Position numbers and translations under genes: made by a program. The notes under the pieces were generated by a model. The model made no database searches and had not been told where the DNA came from. It worked only from the letters and a program-made list of their open reading frames with translations. Positions 37,280-46,105 of a DNA stretch of 64,000 nt are shown here, piece after piece. The DNA comes from Treponema sp. (GTDB lineage Bacteria; Spirochaetota; Spirochaetia; Treponematales; Breznakiellaceae), in assembly GCA_031257675.1 (NCBI GenBank), contig JAIROG010000104.1:1-64000 (forward strand), in the 5' to 3' direction. The stretch's first letter is position 1. Every line of letters begins with the position of its first letter.

Positions 37280-39046
37280 ATGCCAAAAATCGAAGTAAAC
37301 GAAGAATTATTCTGCTCTCTGGCAGGATGCAGATGGAACAACCGCGCTGAATTCGAGGAAGCCCTTACTTGCGCGAAAGCGGAATTGGATGAAGACAGCG
37401 ACAAAAATCAGAGCGCGGCTGATCGCACGCTTAAAATAGAGTTAAACGATACAAACCGGCCCGATCTCTGGGGAACAGCCGGCTGCGCCCGCCAACTCCG
37501 CATCTATCATGGAAAGGGGAAACGCCCTGAATACCCGTTCTTTTCGACGCCGGGCGGCGCCCAAGACTCAAAAGAATCAAAATGGACGGTGAAAGTTGAA
37601 GAATCCGTCAAGAACGTACGCCCCTATCTTGCGGGGTTTGTCGCAACGGGCAAAGCCGTCACCGACGCTTCGCTCAGGGACATGATCCAAACCCAGGAGA
37701 AGCTGGCGTGGAATTTCGGGCGCAAGCGCCGCTCCATTTCAATGGGATTGTACCGTATCGCCATTATCACGTGGCCCCTCACTTATAAGGGCGTTGATCC
37801 GGACTCGGCGTCCTTTATCCCGCTCCAATGGGATGCGCCGCTTACCCTGAGGGAAATCCTCAAACAGCACCCCAAGGGCAAGGAATACGCCTTTATTCAG
37901 GAGCATGAGCCTCTTCATCCGTTGCTCGTTGACGCGAAAGGCGGGATTCTTTCGTACCCGCCCATAATCAATTCGGCTGACATAGGCGCGGTTCAGGTGG
38001 GCGATATGGATCTGTTTGTAGAACTTACCGGCACGGATCAGCCGTCCGTAACCCTGGCGGCTTCCATCATGGCGTGCGACATGGCGGATCAGGGCTACAC
38101 CATTGAGCCGGTGGCTGTCGAATACGGCTATGACACGCCCTTCGGTCGTACGATGACCATGCCCTTCTACTTTCAGCAACCGGTGTTCTGCTCCCTTGAG
38201 CGTATAGAAAAATTTCTGGGCGAAAGGTTAAGCGGAGACGAATGCGTTGCGGCGCTTGAGCGCATGGGGTGCAAGGCTGAAAAGGCTTTTGATGTCGAGC
38301 GCGGCGGCGCTTGCGCGGTTGGCGCCGCCAAAGCGGACGGCGTACGGCTCTATCCTCCAGAATACCGCAACGACTTCCTCCACGCCGCAGATGTCGCCGA
38401 AGACGTGATGATAGGACGGGGTCTCGCATCGTTTGCGCCTGAACGTCCCAAGGAATTCACGGTTGGGCGTCTCTCTCCCATAACGATTTTCAGCAGAAAG
38501 GTCAAGGAAACGCTCGTAGGGCTGGGGTATCAGGAGATGATCTACAATTACCTCGGATCCAGAAAAGATTTGGTGGACAAAGTTTTGGGCGATGGCAGCC
38601 GCATCATTCAGATCGCCAACCCCATGACGGAAAACTACGAGTATGTACGCGATTCGGTTCTCGCCTCCCTTCTAATGAGCGAGTCCGCGTCGGGCAACGC
38701 CGTGTACCCGCACCACATCTTTGAGACCGGCAAGGTGGCGTTCAAAGAACCTTCGGAAAACTACGGAACCGCCACGCGGCAGTACCTCGGCATGTTGAGC
38801 GCGAGCAAAGATGCGAATTTCAACGCCATAGCCGCGCAAATTCAGACGCTTTTCTACTATCTTTTGCGTGAATACACGGTGGACGAATCAACGGACAGCC
38901 GCTTTATTCCGGGACGCGCCGCGTCGGTCGTGTACCAAGGCGAAACCGTCGGCGTGTTCGGAGAGATTCATCCGGCTGTACTTGAAAACTTCGGCGTCAT
39001 CGTCCCGTGTATCGCTGCGGAAATTGACTTGGACGCGCTGTTGTAA
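37280..39046 (+). CDS. pheT: Phenylalanyl-tRNA synthetase beta subunit, archaeal/eukaryal type
   Basis: 588 residues, much shorter than the ~800-residue common bacterial PheT. It starts MPKIEVNEELFCSLAG and lacks the N-terminal EMAP/tRNA-binding domain and the C-terminal anticodon-binding domain. It has IELNDTNRPDLWGTAGCARQLR, the B3/B4 editing region (SMGLYRIAIITWPLTYKG) and a C-terminal catalytic-like core ending VFGEIHPAVLENFG. This is the archaeal/eukaryal form known in spirochaetes and gained by ancient transfer. With PheS, not in the window, it charges tRNA-Phe. It converges on murJ with 20 bases between stops. Confidence 0.92.
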   Translation: MPKIEVNEELFCSLAGCRWNNRAEFEEALTCAKAELDEDSDKNQSAADRTLKIELNDTNRPDLWGTAGCARQLRIYHGKGKRPEYPFFSTPGGAQDSKESKWTVKVEESVKNVRPYLAGFVATGKAVTDASLRDMIQTQEKLAWNFGRKRRSISMGLYRIAIITWPLTYKGVDPDSASFIPLQWDAPLTLREILKQHPKGKEYAFIQEHEPLHPLLVDAKGGILSYPPIINSADIGAVQVGDMDLFVELTGTDQPSVTLAASIMACDMADQGYTIEPVAVEYGYDTPFGRTMTMPFYFQQPVFCSLERIEKFLGERLSGDECVAALERMGCKAEKAFDVERGGACAVGAAKADGVRLYPPEYRNDFLHAADVAEDVMIGRGLASFAPERPKEFTVGRLSPITIFSRKVKETLVGLGYQEMIYNYLGSRKDLVDKVLGDGSRIIQIANPMTENYEYVRDSVLASLLMSESASGNAVYPHHIFETGKVAFKEPSENYGTATRQYLGMLSASKDANFNAIAAQIQTLFYYLLREYTVDESTDSRFIPGRAASVVYQGETVGVFGEIHPAVLENFGVIVPCIAAEIDLDALL

Positions 39047-39066
39047 TTCCTTCCTGTCGCGTTGAG

Positions 39067-40659
39067 TTACGAGATCGGCGCATCCGAATGCGCCGTTTTC
39101 CGTCTGATCATCCGCAACAGGGCGTACACCTGTTTGTCCTTCGTAATGACAAGAAGCGCCAAGCCTGCGGAAAAATACAGCGCCGCAGCGATGACAAGGG
39201 GAACGCCGTAATGGATAAAGCGGTTGTACCGGGCGAATAGTTCAAGGAGCAGGGGGGTGAGAAACAGAAGCGGCGTCACAAGCGCGGCTGAGAAACAGCA
39301 CATCTTGAGAGCATAGAGAAATGTCGCCCAAACAGTTTGATTGATATTGACAAGAGGATTTTTTTTTAGAAATACAAGGAGCAGCATGGTGTTGATCGCG
39401 CTCGCTATGGTGAGGGCGAGCGCGACGCCCGCCCCGCGCATGGGACTGACAAGCGCGGCGGCAACCGCCATGTTGACCGCAAAAGAAATGACTCCCGCAA
39501 AGGTCGGGGACTTTGAATCGCCCTGGGCGTAAAACGCGGGCGCAAGAATACGGTTTAAGGCGACGAAGAGGATCGCGGGTATATGAAACGCGAAGGCCGT
39601 TTTGGTCAACGCCACCGATGTTTCGGTGAAACTCCTGCCTTGAAAGAGAAGCCGTATGAGGCTTTCGCCTTGCGCCAAGGCGAAAAACGTGATGGGAATG
39701 GTGATGAACGCGATGATGCGCATAGCGGACTTCAGCCGGTCGTTGTAACAGTCCCAGTTTCCTGATTTCGCGTGTTCCGAGAGGTCGGGCAACAGCACCG
39801 TGCCAATGGACACAGCGAATACGCCGAGTATCAACTCCTGCAAACGCAACGAGTACTGGAGGCTTGACACCACGCCTTCCCCCGCGTTGCCAGCAAGGGC
39901 AGTGGACGCCAAGTCATTGAGCTGGTACGCCGCCATGCCTATAATAGTGGGTCCCACGAGTTTCAGAACAGTTTTTGTTCCCGGATGATTGACAGCCTTT
40001 TTCAGCCCCGTAAAAAAGAAGGTGAACCCATGTTTGACGACAAAGGGGACTTGCATCGCCGCTTCTAAAAAGCCGCCTAGAAGGATTCCCACCGCCATTG
40101 CCCGCGCCGGATTGCCGGCTGCGTCTTTGAGCGCATACGCGCACACGATGGCTGTGATATTGAGCAGGATGGGCGCAAAACCAGACGGTGTAAAACAGTT
40201 GACACTGTTCAAAATGCCCTGAAACAGGGCGGCTATGGAAATAAACGCCAAAAAAGGAAACATGAAGCGGGTAAGCAGTACGGCTTCATTAAATTCTTCA
40301 AGTCCAAACAGTCGTATGATAAGAGGCGCGGCCAGAATTCCCAGCGCAACCGCCAGAGATACGAAAAAACTCAGAAACGTAAGGATACAACAGAGAAATT
40401 CCTGTACCTCCCGCTTGCTTTTTTGCAACAGATATTCCTTGAAGGTGGGGATGAACGCGACCGATATGGAGCCTTCCGCAAAAAGACGGCGGAAAAGATT
40501 CGGCGTCATGAAAGCCACCGAAAAAGCGTCTGATAGGGCGGATGTTCCAAGCAGACTCGCCTTGGTCATCTCCCGCAACAGCCCTAGGACTCTTGAGAAG
40601 AGCGTCAAGAGGGAGAGCGCCGAACCGTGTTTCAACAAAGACCGTGATGTCAAAGCCAT
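39067..40659 (-). CDS. murJ: Lipid II flippase MurJ (MviN)
   Basis: About 530 residues with 14 predicted membrane helices of the MATE-like MOP fold. It begins SLLTLFSRVLGLLREMTKASLLGTSALSDAFSVAFMTPNLFRRLFAEGSISVAFIPTF in segments, which is highly diagnostic. Later LIRLLFQGRSFTETS and ILAPAFYAQGDSKSP also match. MurJ moves undecaprenyl-linked peptidoglycan precursor across the inner membrane. The start is placed at the ATG 40657-40659. It has no SD, and its -10 box ends six bases upstream. Confidence 0.93.
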   Translation of the reverse strand: MALTSRSLLKHGSALSLLTLFSRVLGLLREMTKASLLGTSALSDAFSVAFMTPNLFRRLFAEGSISVAFIPTFKEYLLQKSKREVQEFLCCILTFLSFFVSLAVALGILAAPLIIRLFGLEEFNEAVLLTRFMFPFLAFISIAALFQGILNSVNCFTPSGFAPILLNITAIVCAYALKDAAGNPARAMAVGILLGGFLEAAMQVPFVVKHGFTFFFTGLKKAVNHPGTKTVLKLVGPTIIGMAAYQLNDLASTALAGNAGEGVVSSLQYSLRLQELILGVFAVSIGTVLLPDLSEHAKSGNWDCYNDRLKSAMRIIAFITIPITFFALAQGESLIRLLFQGRSFTETSVALTKTAFAFHIPAILFVALNRILAPAFYAQGDSKSPTFAGVISFAVNMAVAAALVSPMRGAGVALALTIASAINTMLLLVFLKKNPLVNINQTVWATFLYALKMCCFSAALVTPLLFLTPLLLELFARYNRFIHYGVPLVIAAALYFSAGLALLVITKDKQVYALLRMIRRKTAHSDAPIS

Positions 40660-40665
40660 GTTATA

Positions 40666-40694
40666 ACCATAACGCAACGGATATCTTTTTTCAA
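40666..40694 (-). promoter_or_regulatory. murJ promoter, leaderless layout
   Basis: TTGAAA at 40694-40689, a 17-bp spacer and TATGGT at 40671-40666. The murJ ATG begins six bases beyond the -10 box, with no SD between. Confidence 0.5.
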
Positions 40695-40749
40695 TGGAAG
40701 GCGGAAGATAATTGTCTCTGCGCGGCTCGTACAGACGGCGTATGGCCAC

Positions 40750-41400
40750 GCCATCCTAGTCGAACGGATCTCGATCCGCTTTCAGCGGCGTCCTACCCGC
40801 AATGGGACCGCGCATAAACTGAACGTCATGCGAAGCGGCGCTTTTTCTCAATAAAATTCTATATCAAATACTTTTATTGATGATCTCCCTAATCCATTTC
40901 CCGGTACACGAGCAAACTGCAAGTGATATAATGTGTTTTTAGAGTTTTTAACGGAAGGAGTTCGGCATTTGGCGGCCAATGACGAAGCGATGTCCCGTTC
41001 AAGACAGCCTGCAAGAAACGGCCGGGCGTTGATGCTTGTCATAAAAGTATAAAACAAAACACGTCAACAGGAAGGCATACGGCGAAGAGTCCATATATTC
41101 GCGTCGATATATGGGCATGTGAAACTGGAAGTGGTGAGACTGAATCAAGGGCGCAATCATTTTGCGGTGAAGCCGGGCATTTATCTTGCATCATTGAAGC
41201 GGGCGATGGAATTGCTGTCCGCTTTTAACATGGGGACAATGAATTTCTTGCGTAACAGGAGTTATAACTTCCAGCCCCCAATACCCGGCCACAACTCAAA
41301 AGCGCCGAAATTCCCTTTCAATCCTATCCATAGAATAATTTATCACACATAAAAATTATCAACAAGCTTTTTCTGCGTCAAGCAAATATTTATAAATACG
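40750..41400. other. 650-bp stretch without an assignable gene
   Basis: Short open frames occur on both strands (minus 40848-41057, plus 41119-41352), but none matches a family I know. The plus frame at 41119 starts with GTG and lacks an SD. An inverted repeat with CCATATAT arms lies at 41091-41098 and 41107-41114. The segment may be decayed DNA. It borders tRNA-Val, a common integration position. Confidence 0.4.
40969..41052 (+). CDS. Possible 27-residue small protein
   Basis: A TTG start follows a strong GGAAGGAG (40953-40960) at eight bases. A TATAAT lies at 40927-40932, though without a good -35. The product is basic (RSRQPARNGRALMLVIKV at its end). I do not recognise it. It may equally be a fragment of a decayed gene. 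Confidence 0.25.
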   Translation: MAANDEAMSRSRQPARNGRALMLVIKV

Positions 41401-41406
41401 ACCCTC

Positions 41407-41480
41407 TGGGCGATACAAGAATCGAACTTGTGACCTTCGGCGTGTCATACCGACGCTCTAACCAACTGAGCTAACCGCCC
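41407..41480 (-). tRNA. tRNA-Val (GAC)
   Basis: 74 nt fold to a full cloverleaf. The acceptor GGGCGGT (41480-41474) pairs with ATCGCCC. The D arm is GCTC...GAGC, the anticodon stem TCGGT/GCCGA encloses the loop ATGACAC with anticodon GAC (Val), and the T arm contains GTTCGATTC. The discriminator is A, and CCA is not encoded. Confidence 0.95.
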
Positions 41481-41493
41481 TTAATAATGAAGA

Positions 41494-41683
41494 ACCCAGG
41501 AGCAAGCTCCTGGGTATCAAAGATTGCACTTTGAAATCTTTTCGTATGGTGGGGGAACAAATCCCCCACGCCCCCAGTTTTCCGCAACAAGCTGCGGGGT
41601 ATTAAACCAAAGGGGCTACGCCCCAAATAAAGATAGTATTGCATATTTAATTAAATGTCAACCCCTCAGGGTTGACATTTAAT
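41494..41683. repeat. Cluster of six hairpins between tRNA-Val and cheX
   Basis: Adjacent inverted repeats: ACCCAGGAGC (41494-41503/41506-41515), CAAAG (41518-41522/41529-41533), GTGGGGG (41549-41555/41563-41569), CCGCA (41582-41586/41593-41597), GGGGC with TAC loop (41612-41616/41620-41624). Last is a perfect 15-bp stem pairing 41650-41664 with 41669-41683, which reaches the cheX stop and may end the che transcript. Confidence 0.75.
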
Positions 41684-42183
41684 CAGGAACGCTCGCGGAT
41701 GACAACATTAATCTCAATCTTCCCGTTTATTCCATCCGGCCCCAATTCCATGGGAACGATCAACGCTTCAACCTCAAGGTTATTTGAGATTTCCATGTTT
41801 TCACCGGTAAAGAGAGCGGGCGGAGTAAGATCAAACTTGAATCCTAAATCATGGAGCTTGGTAACAGCCTGCGCGGTAATCATATTCGCAAGTTCGGTAA
41901 TAGTGGCTTTAACCATCTCATCAATAGCAGTGAACTCTTCGCCATCATTCATACAACTCGCGACAAACAAAGCTGTTGCTTTTGACATATCAAAAAGCAC
42001 ACGTCCTTCAACATCACCTGCCAAGCCCACCAACGCCGCAACACCCATAATGGACATACTTGATGACTTTAAGTACAAATCGCCCCGCTTAACATTTACA
42101 ATCTCTCCTCCCGTCATACTAAGAACCTCTTTAAGAATGCTAAAGGCTGCTTCGACAAAAGGATTAATATATTCAACTCTCAT
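41683..42183 (-). CDS. cheX: CheX, CheY-phosphate phosphatase
   Basis: 166 residues. The conserved phosphatase pair Glu97-x-x-Asn100 lies in TITELANMITAQA. The rest matches CheX: YINPFVEAAFSILKEVL, VEGRVLFDMS and NNLEVEALIVPMEL. CheX dephosphorylates CheY-P in spirochaetes, which lack CheZ. In treponemes it is followed by cheY in the same operon, but here no cheY follows. Instead the stop runs into a 15-bp stem-loop and further hairpins. The 103-base gap to the upstream gene contains no gene. Confidence 0.93.
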   Translation of the reverse strand: MRVEYINPFVEAAFSILKEVLSMTGGEIVNVKRGDLYLKSSSMSIMGVAALVGLAGDVEGRVLFDMSKATALFVASCMNDGEEFTAIDEMVKATITELANMITAQAVTKLHDLGFKFDLTPPALFTGENMEISNNLEVEALIVPMELGPDGINGKIEINVVIRERS

Positions 42184-42286
42184 ACAAACTCCTATTTATT
42201 TACAAACGGCAATACTGCCGGCGCCACCGCTTACATTTATCAACCATTAACGCAACGCGCTAATAAAGATTCCTCCACCTTGCTCT

Positions 42287-43630
42287 CTATCCATTATTAC
42301 ACACGAACATGGACAGAGGAGCTTCACCAATGGGATGCCAATTAGCATCGGCTATAACCTCATTTTTACCGAGTATGACCACACCGTTTTTTTTGAGTTT
42401 TTCACTGAAAGACGCAATCTGCTTGCCTTGCTCCGCTACAGGCAGGTACGATAAAAGATCCCGCATCAATATGATGTCTAGAGCCGGCAACTGCGCCTCG
42501 TTTAAAATATCATGGTATTCAAATACAATTGAATCCTTGATCAGCGGCTTGAAAACATACCCGTTCTTTCCATTTAACATAAAGCTGCGGCAATATTCCG
42601 GCGTTTCGTCCAGGTCAAAACTCATATTGGGAGCGTTTGATATCGCTAAAATATCGTTGTCACTCGCCCAAATCTTGATGTGCGCATCAGGGTACCGGAC
42701 TTTAAGCAAGCAGGCGAATGAATACGTTTCATGCCCCTTGCCGCAACCGGGATTCCAGACTTGAATGTTGTTCGACGGCATATCAGGCAACAATTTCTTA
42801 ACCATATCAGCGTATTCATCACTCCAAAACACCCCTGTATGGGGGGATGAAAAGTCCGCCAAAAATTCTTCCGCATCAGAACTGTTTCTAAATTGGACAT
42901 CAGTTTCTTTGTGAGTCGCGCTCCAATCAATAAACCGCTTATGCACCCATGCGTCATTTATACCACTTGCGTAAAAATGTTTCAAGGCCATAAGGCTCTC
43001 TTTTACAAAGCCAAGCGCGGTGTCCGCCGCCGCCACCTTTTGTTCAGGCGTCTGCGTTGCGGCGGAGGGCGGAGGCACAAAGTTATCGGTTGTGTTTTCC
43101 TGTACAGGCATCCGCCCCTTTTGCTTGTCATCTTCATGCTGACTAAAAATACGAATAACATCAAGAATAACATAGAGGTTTCCGCCTTTTTCCACAACGC
43201 CGCTGATATATTTGATGTTAATATCCCCGAATATAGGATGAGGCGGCTGCACAGAAGATGAATTAATGCCGATTACCCTGTCGATCTTGTCAACAACCGT
43301 CCCATACACCCTGTCTTCAATGCGAAGAATGAGCATGCTTTCAAGCCCATCCGCTTTCTTCTCCTGCGGCAAGTGGAAGAACGAACGCAAATCTATAATC
43401 GGAATAATATCACCCCGAAGATTGTACACGCCTTTCACAAAGGAAGCCGCGTTCGGCACATAGGTAAATTTATCGGCCTTTGCGATTTCCTTGACATTCA
43501 TAATATCAACGCCGTAATCTTTTCCACCAAGTGAAAAAGTTATGATCTTAAAATCTTCCGTTTCAGCCCGCTCTTTTTGAATTTGCAGGTTGGCGTTTAC
43601 TTCCGCTAAATTTTTGATTTCCGTTGCCAT
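42287..43630 (-). CDS. cheW: CheW fused to a CheR-like domain
   Basis: 447 residues. Residues about 25-165 are a CheW coupling domain: KIITFSLGGKDYGVDIMNVKEI, VYNLRGDIIPIIDLRSFF, VDKIDRVIGI. After a Pro-rich linker (about 180-200), the second half resembles CheR methyltransferases: WNPGCGKGHETYSFACLL, WASDNDILAI, FEYHDIL, ILMRDLLSYL. The catalytic N-terminal CheR helices are reduced, so it may be structural rather than active. CheW-CheR-like fusions are characteristic of Treponema receptor arrays. It lies between cheA and cheX. Confidence 0.92.
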   Translation of the reverse strand: MATEIKNLAEVNANLQIQKERAETEDFKIITFSLGGKDYGVDIMNVKEIAKADKFTYVPNAASFVKGVYNLRGDIIPIIDLRSFFHLPQEKKADGLESMLILRIEDRVYGTVVDKIDRVIGINSSSVQPPHPIFGDINIKYISGVVEKGGNLYVILDVIRIFSQHEDDKQKGRMPVQENTTDNFVPPPSAATQTPEQKVAAADTALGFVKESLMALKHFYASGINDAWVHKRFIDWSATHKETDVQFRNSSDAEEFLADFSSPHTGVFWSDEYADMVKKLLPDMPSNNIQVWNPGCGKGHETYSFACLLKVRYPDAHIKIWASDNDILAISNAPNMSFDLDETPEYCRSFMLNGKNGYVFKPLIKDSIVFEYHDILNEAQLPALDIILMRDLLSYLPVAEQGKQIASFSEKLKKNGVVILGKNEVIADANWHPIGEAPLSMFVCNNG

Positions 43631-43645
43631 AGCACCCTCTCTTCC

Positions 43646-46051
43646 TTACCTCATTGACGCTTCGCGTATTTGCCGCTGTTCCAATTCCTTTCGCAATCCA
43701 AGCTCTAGAAGCTGGCTGACATCAATAATGAGCGAGACGGAACCATCTCCCAAAATAGATGCGCCCGCAATGCCGGGCGAATTGGTAAATTGATCGCGCA
43801 AAGGCTTGATAACCACATCTTCCTCACCGATGAGGCTGTCCACCATAAAGCCCATTTTCTTTTCCGCGGTGCCAACAATGACGATGAAGTTGTACTCCTG
43901 CTTTTCTTCTGTTTTAATGCCGAACAGCCGGTTCAAACGGAGCAATGACACCACATCATTGCGGATATTGAACACCTCGTAATTGTCGATCATTTTGACG
44001 TCTTCCGGTTTTATACGCAAGCTTTCGATAACGCTGGCAATGGGAATGGAATAGATTTCCGTGCCGACACGCACCAACAGCCCTTGAATGATAGCCAGCG
44101 TGAGCGGCAGTTTGATGATGAACTTGGTGCCTTTACCGCGTTCGGAACTGACCGTTACGCTGCCATTGAGTTTTTCAATGGAGCGGCGCACCACGTCAAG
44201 ACCTACGCCGCGTCCCGATATGGAAGTAATGGTCTTCGCCGTAGAGAACCCGGGTTCAAAGATCAGATTGAAAGCTTCCACATCGGTCAGCATCTTGTTC
44301 GGATTAATAAGCCCTCTCTCAATGGCTTTCGCCTTAACCCCCTCAACGTCAATGCCTTTTCCGTCATCGGCAATCTCAATGACAATCATATTGCCTTCGT
44401 TGGTCGCCTTGAGAAGCACCATGCCCTCTTCGGGTTTGCCCGCCGCCTTGCGTTGCGCAGGCGCTTCAATGCCGTGATCTATGGAGTTGCGCACTGAGTG
44501 CATAATTGGATCGAGGAGGTCCTCAACGACGGATTTGTCAAGCTCGGTCTCTTCGCCCTCAATGACCAAGTTTATTTTTTTGTTGAGGGATTTGGAAAGG
44601 TCGCGTACAAGGCGCGGAAATCGGCTGAATATCTGGCTGATGGGAACCATGCGGATGCGCATGACGCCTTCCTGCAATTCGCCGGTGATGCGTCCAAGAT
44701 TTTGAGATGTCGAGCGAAATTTGGCGACGTTGGTCTTGACCGAGGTTTCAAAGCTGTCAAACAACGTGAAAGTGTCGCCGTATTCTTCGTTGATTTCTTT
44801 GCGGATATCTTTTATAGTTTTTCCGCCATCTTGTATGCCTTCAAGATAGCCGGGCAGTTTATCGAACAGTCCCTTGATCTTGTCGCGGTATGTGCTTTCC
44901 AAAAGATGCAATTCCGTGAGGAGATCGTTAAACTGATTGTTGATCTGATTGAACGTCGCCTTGGTGATGACCGTTTCGGAAACGAGATTAAGCAGATCAT
45001 CAATACGCTTGGAGTCCACGCGGAGTATGGAACCCGCTTCTTTGCCGGCTTTCTTCGCGTCCGCAGACGCGGCGGCGGAGGACTGATCGGACGCCACTAG
45101 CCCCGCGTCCTCTCTTTGGGGAGAAGACGCCGCCGTCTGCGCGGAAGCGGACGCCGCAGATTTTGGCGCCGCCGCTTGCGCTGGAACGGACGCCACAGAC
45201 TGGGACGCAAAATCCGCCTTTCCCGTAGACGCAAGTTCGTTGATATTGGCAATTTTTGCGTCGAGGCTTACATCGGGAAGGATGACGAAGCGTCTTAAAT
45301 CTTCAGGTTTTTTATCGGTTGAGATATAGTAATCAACAACCGGAAAGAAATTGTCTTCATACAACGCTTCAAAATCGGGAACGGTTTTAAGAATGGTTCC
45401 ATAACTTTTGAGCACCGCATACACCTGAATGCCGCCTACAGTGTTCATCAGGCTCTTTTCGTCAAAAACAACTGACACACGCAAAATTGGAAGGTTTCCT
45501 TCCGAAGTCTCTTTGATTTCATTAATCTCATCTTCTGTAAGGGTGGAGGGTTTCAATTCCACAGACGCAGGAATCGCCGACGGTACACGCGCAATGACAG
45601 GGCGGGGCTGAACAGGCGCCGCAACCGGCTTCGGCGCAACCCCTCCTTTTTTACTGTTGGGGATTAAAGCCTCAAGATTTCCTTCTATAACCGAAGTGTT
45701 TTCCCGGTATACGGAACCATTCATTCGCTGTTCAAGCATCGCTTTGATAACATCAATAGCCGTAAGGAGCGTGTCGACAACTTCTTCCTTGACCTGAAGC
45801 TGATCTGACCGGATGGCGTCCAGTACATCCTCAACCATGTGGGTAAAGTGCGAAAGCTCCATAAATTCAACGGTTGCGGAACCGCCCTTCAAGGTATGAG
45901 CGGCGCGGAAAATTTCATCAACCGCATCTTTATTGGAACCTTCGTTTTCGATGACTAGAATGTTCTGTTCTAATGTATCGACCTGCATTTGGGCTTCGCT
46001 GAAGAAGTCTTTGAGAAGTTCTTCATTATTAGGGTCAAGATAATCACTCAT
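43646..46051 (-). CDS. cheA: Chemotaxis histidine kinase CheA
   Basis: 801 residues with all domains. P1 Hpt has the phosphorylated His52 in AAHTLKGGSAT. An Ala/Ser-rich linker runs at about 270-340, P2-like sequence precedes it, and P3 dimerisation starts at about 345 (LRVDSKRIDDLLNLVSE). P4 kinase shows the N-box HSVRNSIDHGIEAP, DDGKGID and GRGVGLDVV, and P5 is CheW-like at the end. It phosphorylates CheY and CheB in response to receptors. It starts the che genes 54 bases after the RNB ribonuclease gene and may share its transcript. Confidence 0.96.
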   Translation of the reverse strand: MSDYLDPNNEELLKDFFSEAQMQVDTLEQNILVIENEGSNKDAVDEIFRAAHTLKGGSATVEFMELSHFTHMVEDVLDAIRSDQLQVKEEVVDTLLTAIDVIKAMLEQRMNGSVYRENTSVIEGNLEALIPNSKKGGVAPKPVAAPVQPRPVIARVPSAIPASVELKPSTLTEDEINEIKETSEGNLPILRVSVVFDEKSLMNTVGGIQVYAVLKSYGTILKTVPDFEALYEDNFFPVVDYYISTDKKPEDLRRFVILPDVSLDAKIANINELASTGKADFASQSVASVPAQAAAPKSAASASAQTAASSPQREDAGLVASDQSSAAASADAKKAGKEAGSILRVDSKRIDDLLNLVSETVITKATFNQINNQFNDLLTELHLLESTYRDKIKGLFDKLPGYLEGIQDGGKTIKDIRKEINEEYGDTFTLFDSFETSVKTNVAKFRSTSQNLGRITGELQEGVMRIRMVPISQIFSRFPRLVRDLSKSLNKKINLVIEGEETELDKSVVEDLLDPIMHSVRNSIDHGIEAPAQRKAAGKPEEGMVLLKATNEGNMIVIEIADDGKGIDVEGVKAKAIERGLINPNKMLTDVEAFNLIFEPGFSTAKTITSISGRGVGLDVVRRSIEKLNGSVTVSSERGKGTKFIIKLPLTLAIIQGLLVRVGTEIYSIPIASVIESLRIKPEDVKMIDNYEVFNIRNDVVSLLRLNRLFGIKTEEKQEYNFIVIVGTAEKKMGFMVDSLIGEEDVVIKPLRDQFTNSPGIAGASILGDGSVSLIIDVSQLLELGLRKELEQRQIREASMR

Positions 46052-46105
46052 ACCCCTATTCTTATACAGAACTCAAAGAACGTCAAGAGGGGGAATAGGA
46101 ATTTT

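Noticed and set aside
40848..41057. 69-codon minus-strand frame
   Set aside because: No SD, no recognised motif and no conservation evidence. Not reported as a gene.
41494..41683. CRISPR array
   Set aside because: The hairpins differ in sequence and there are no equal spacers or a shared repeat. No cas gene is present.
44498..45100. 200-codon plus-strand frame inside cheA
   Set aside because: It is the complement of conserved CheA sequence and has no independent start signals.
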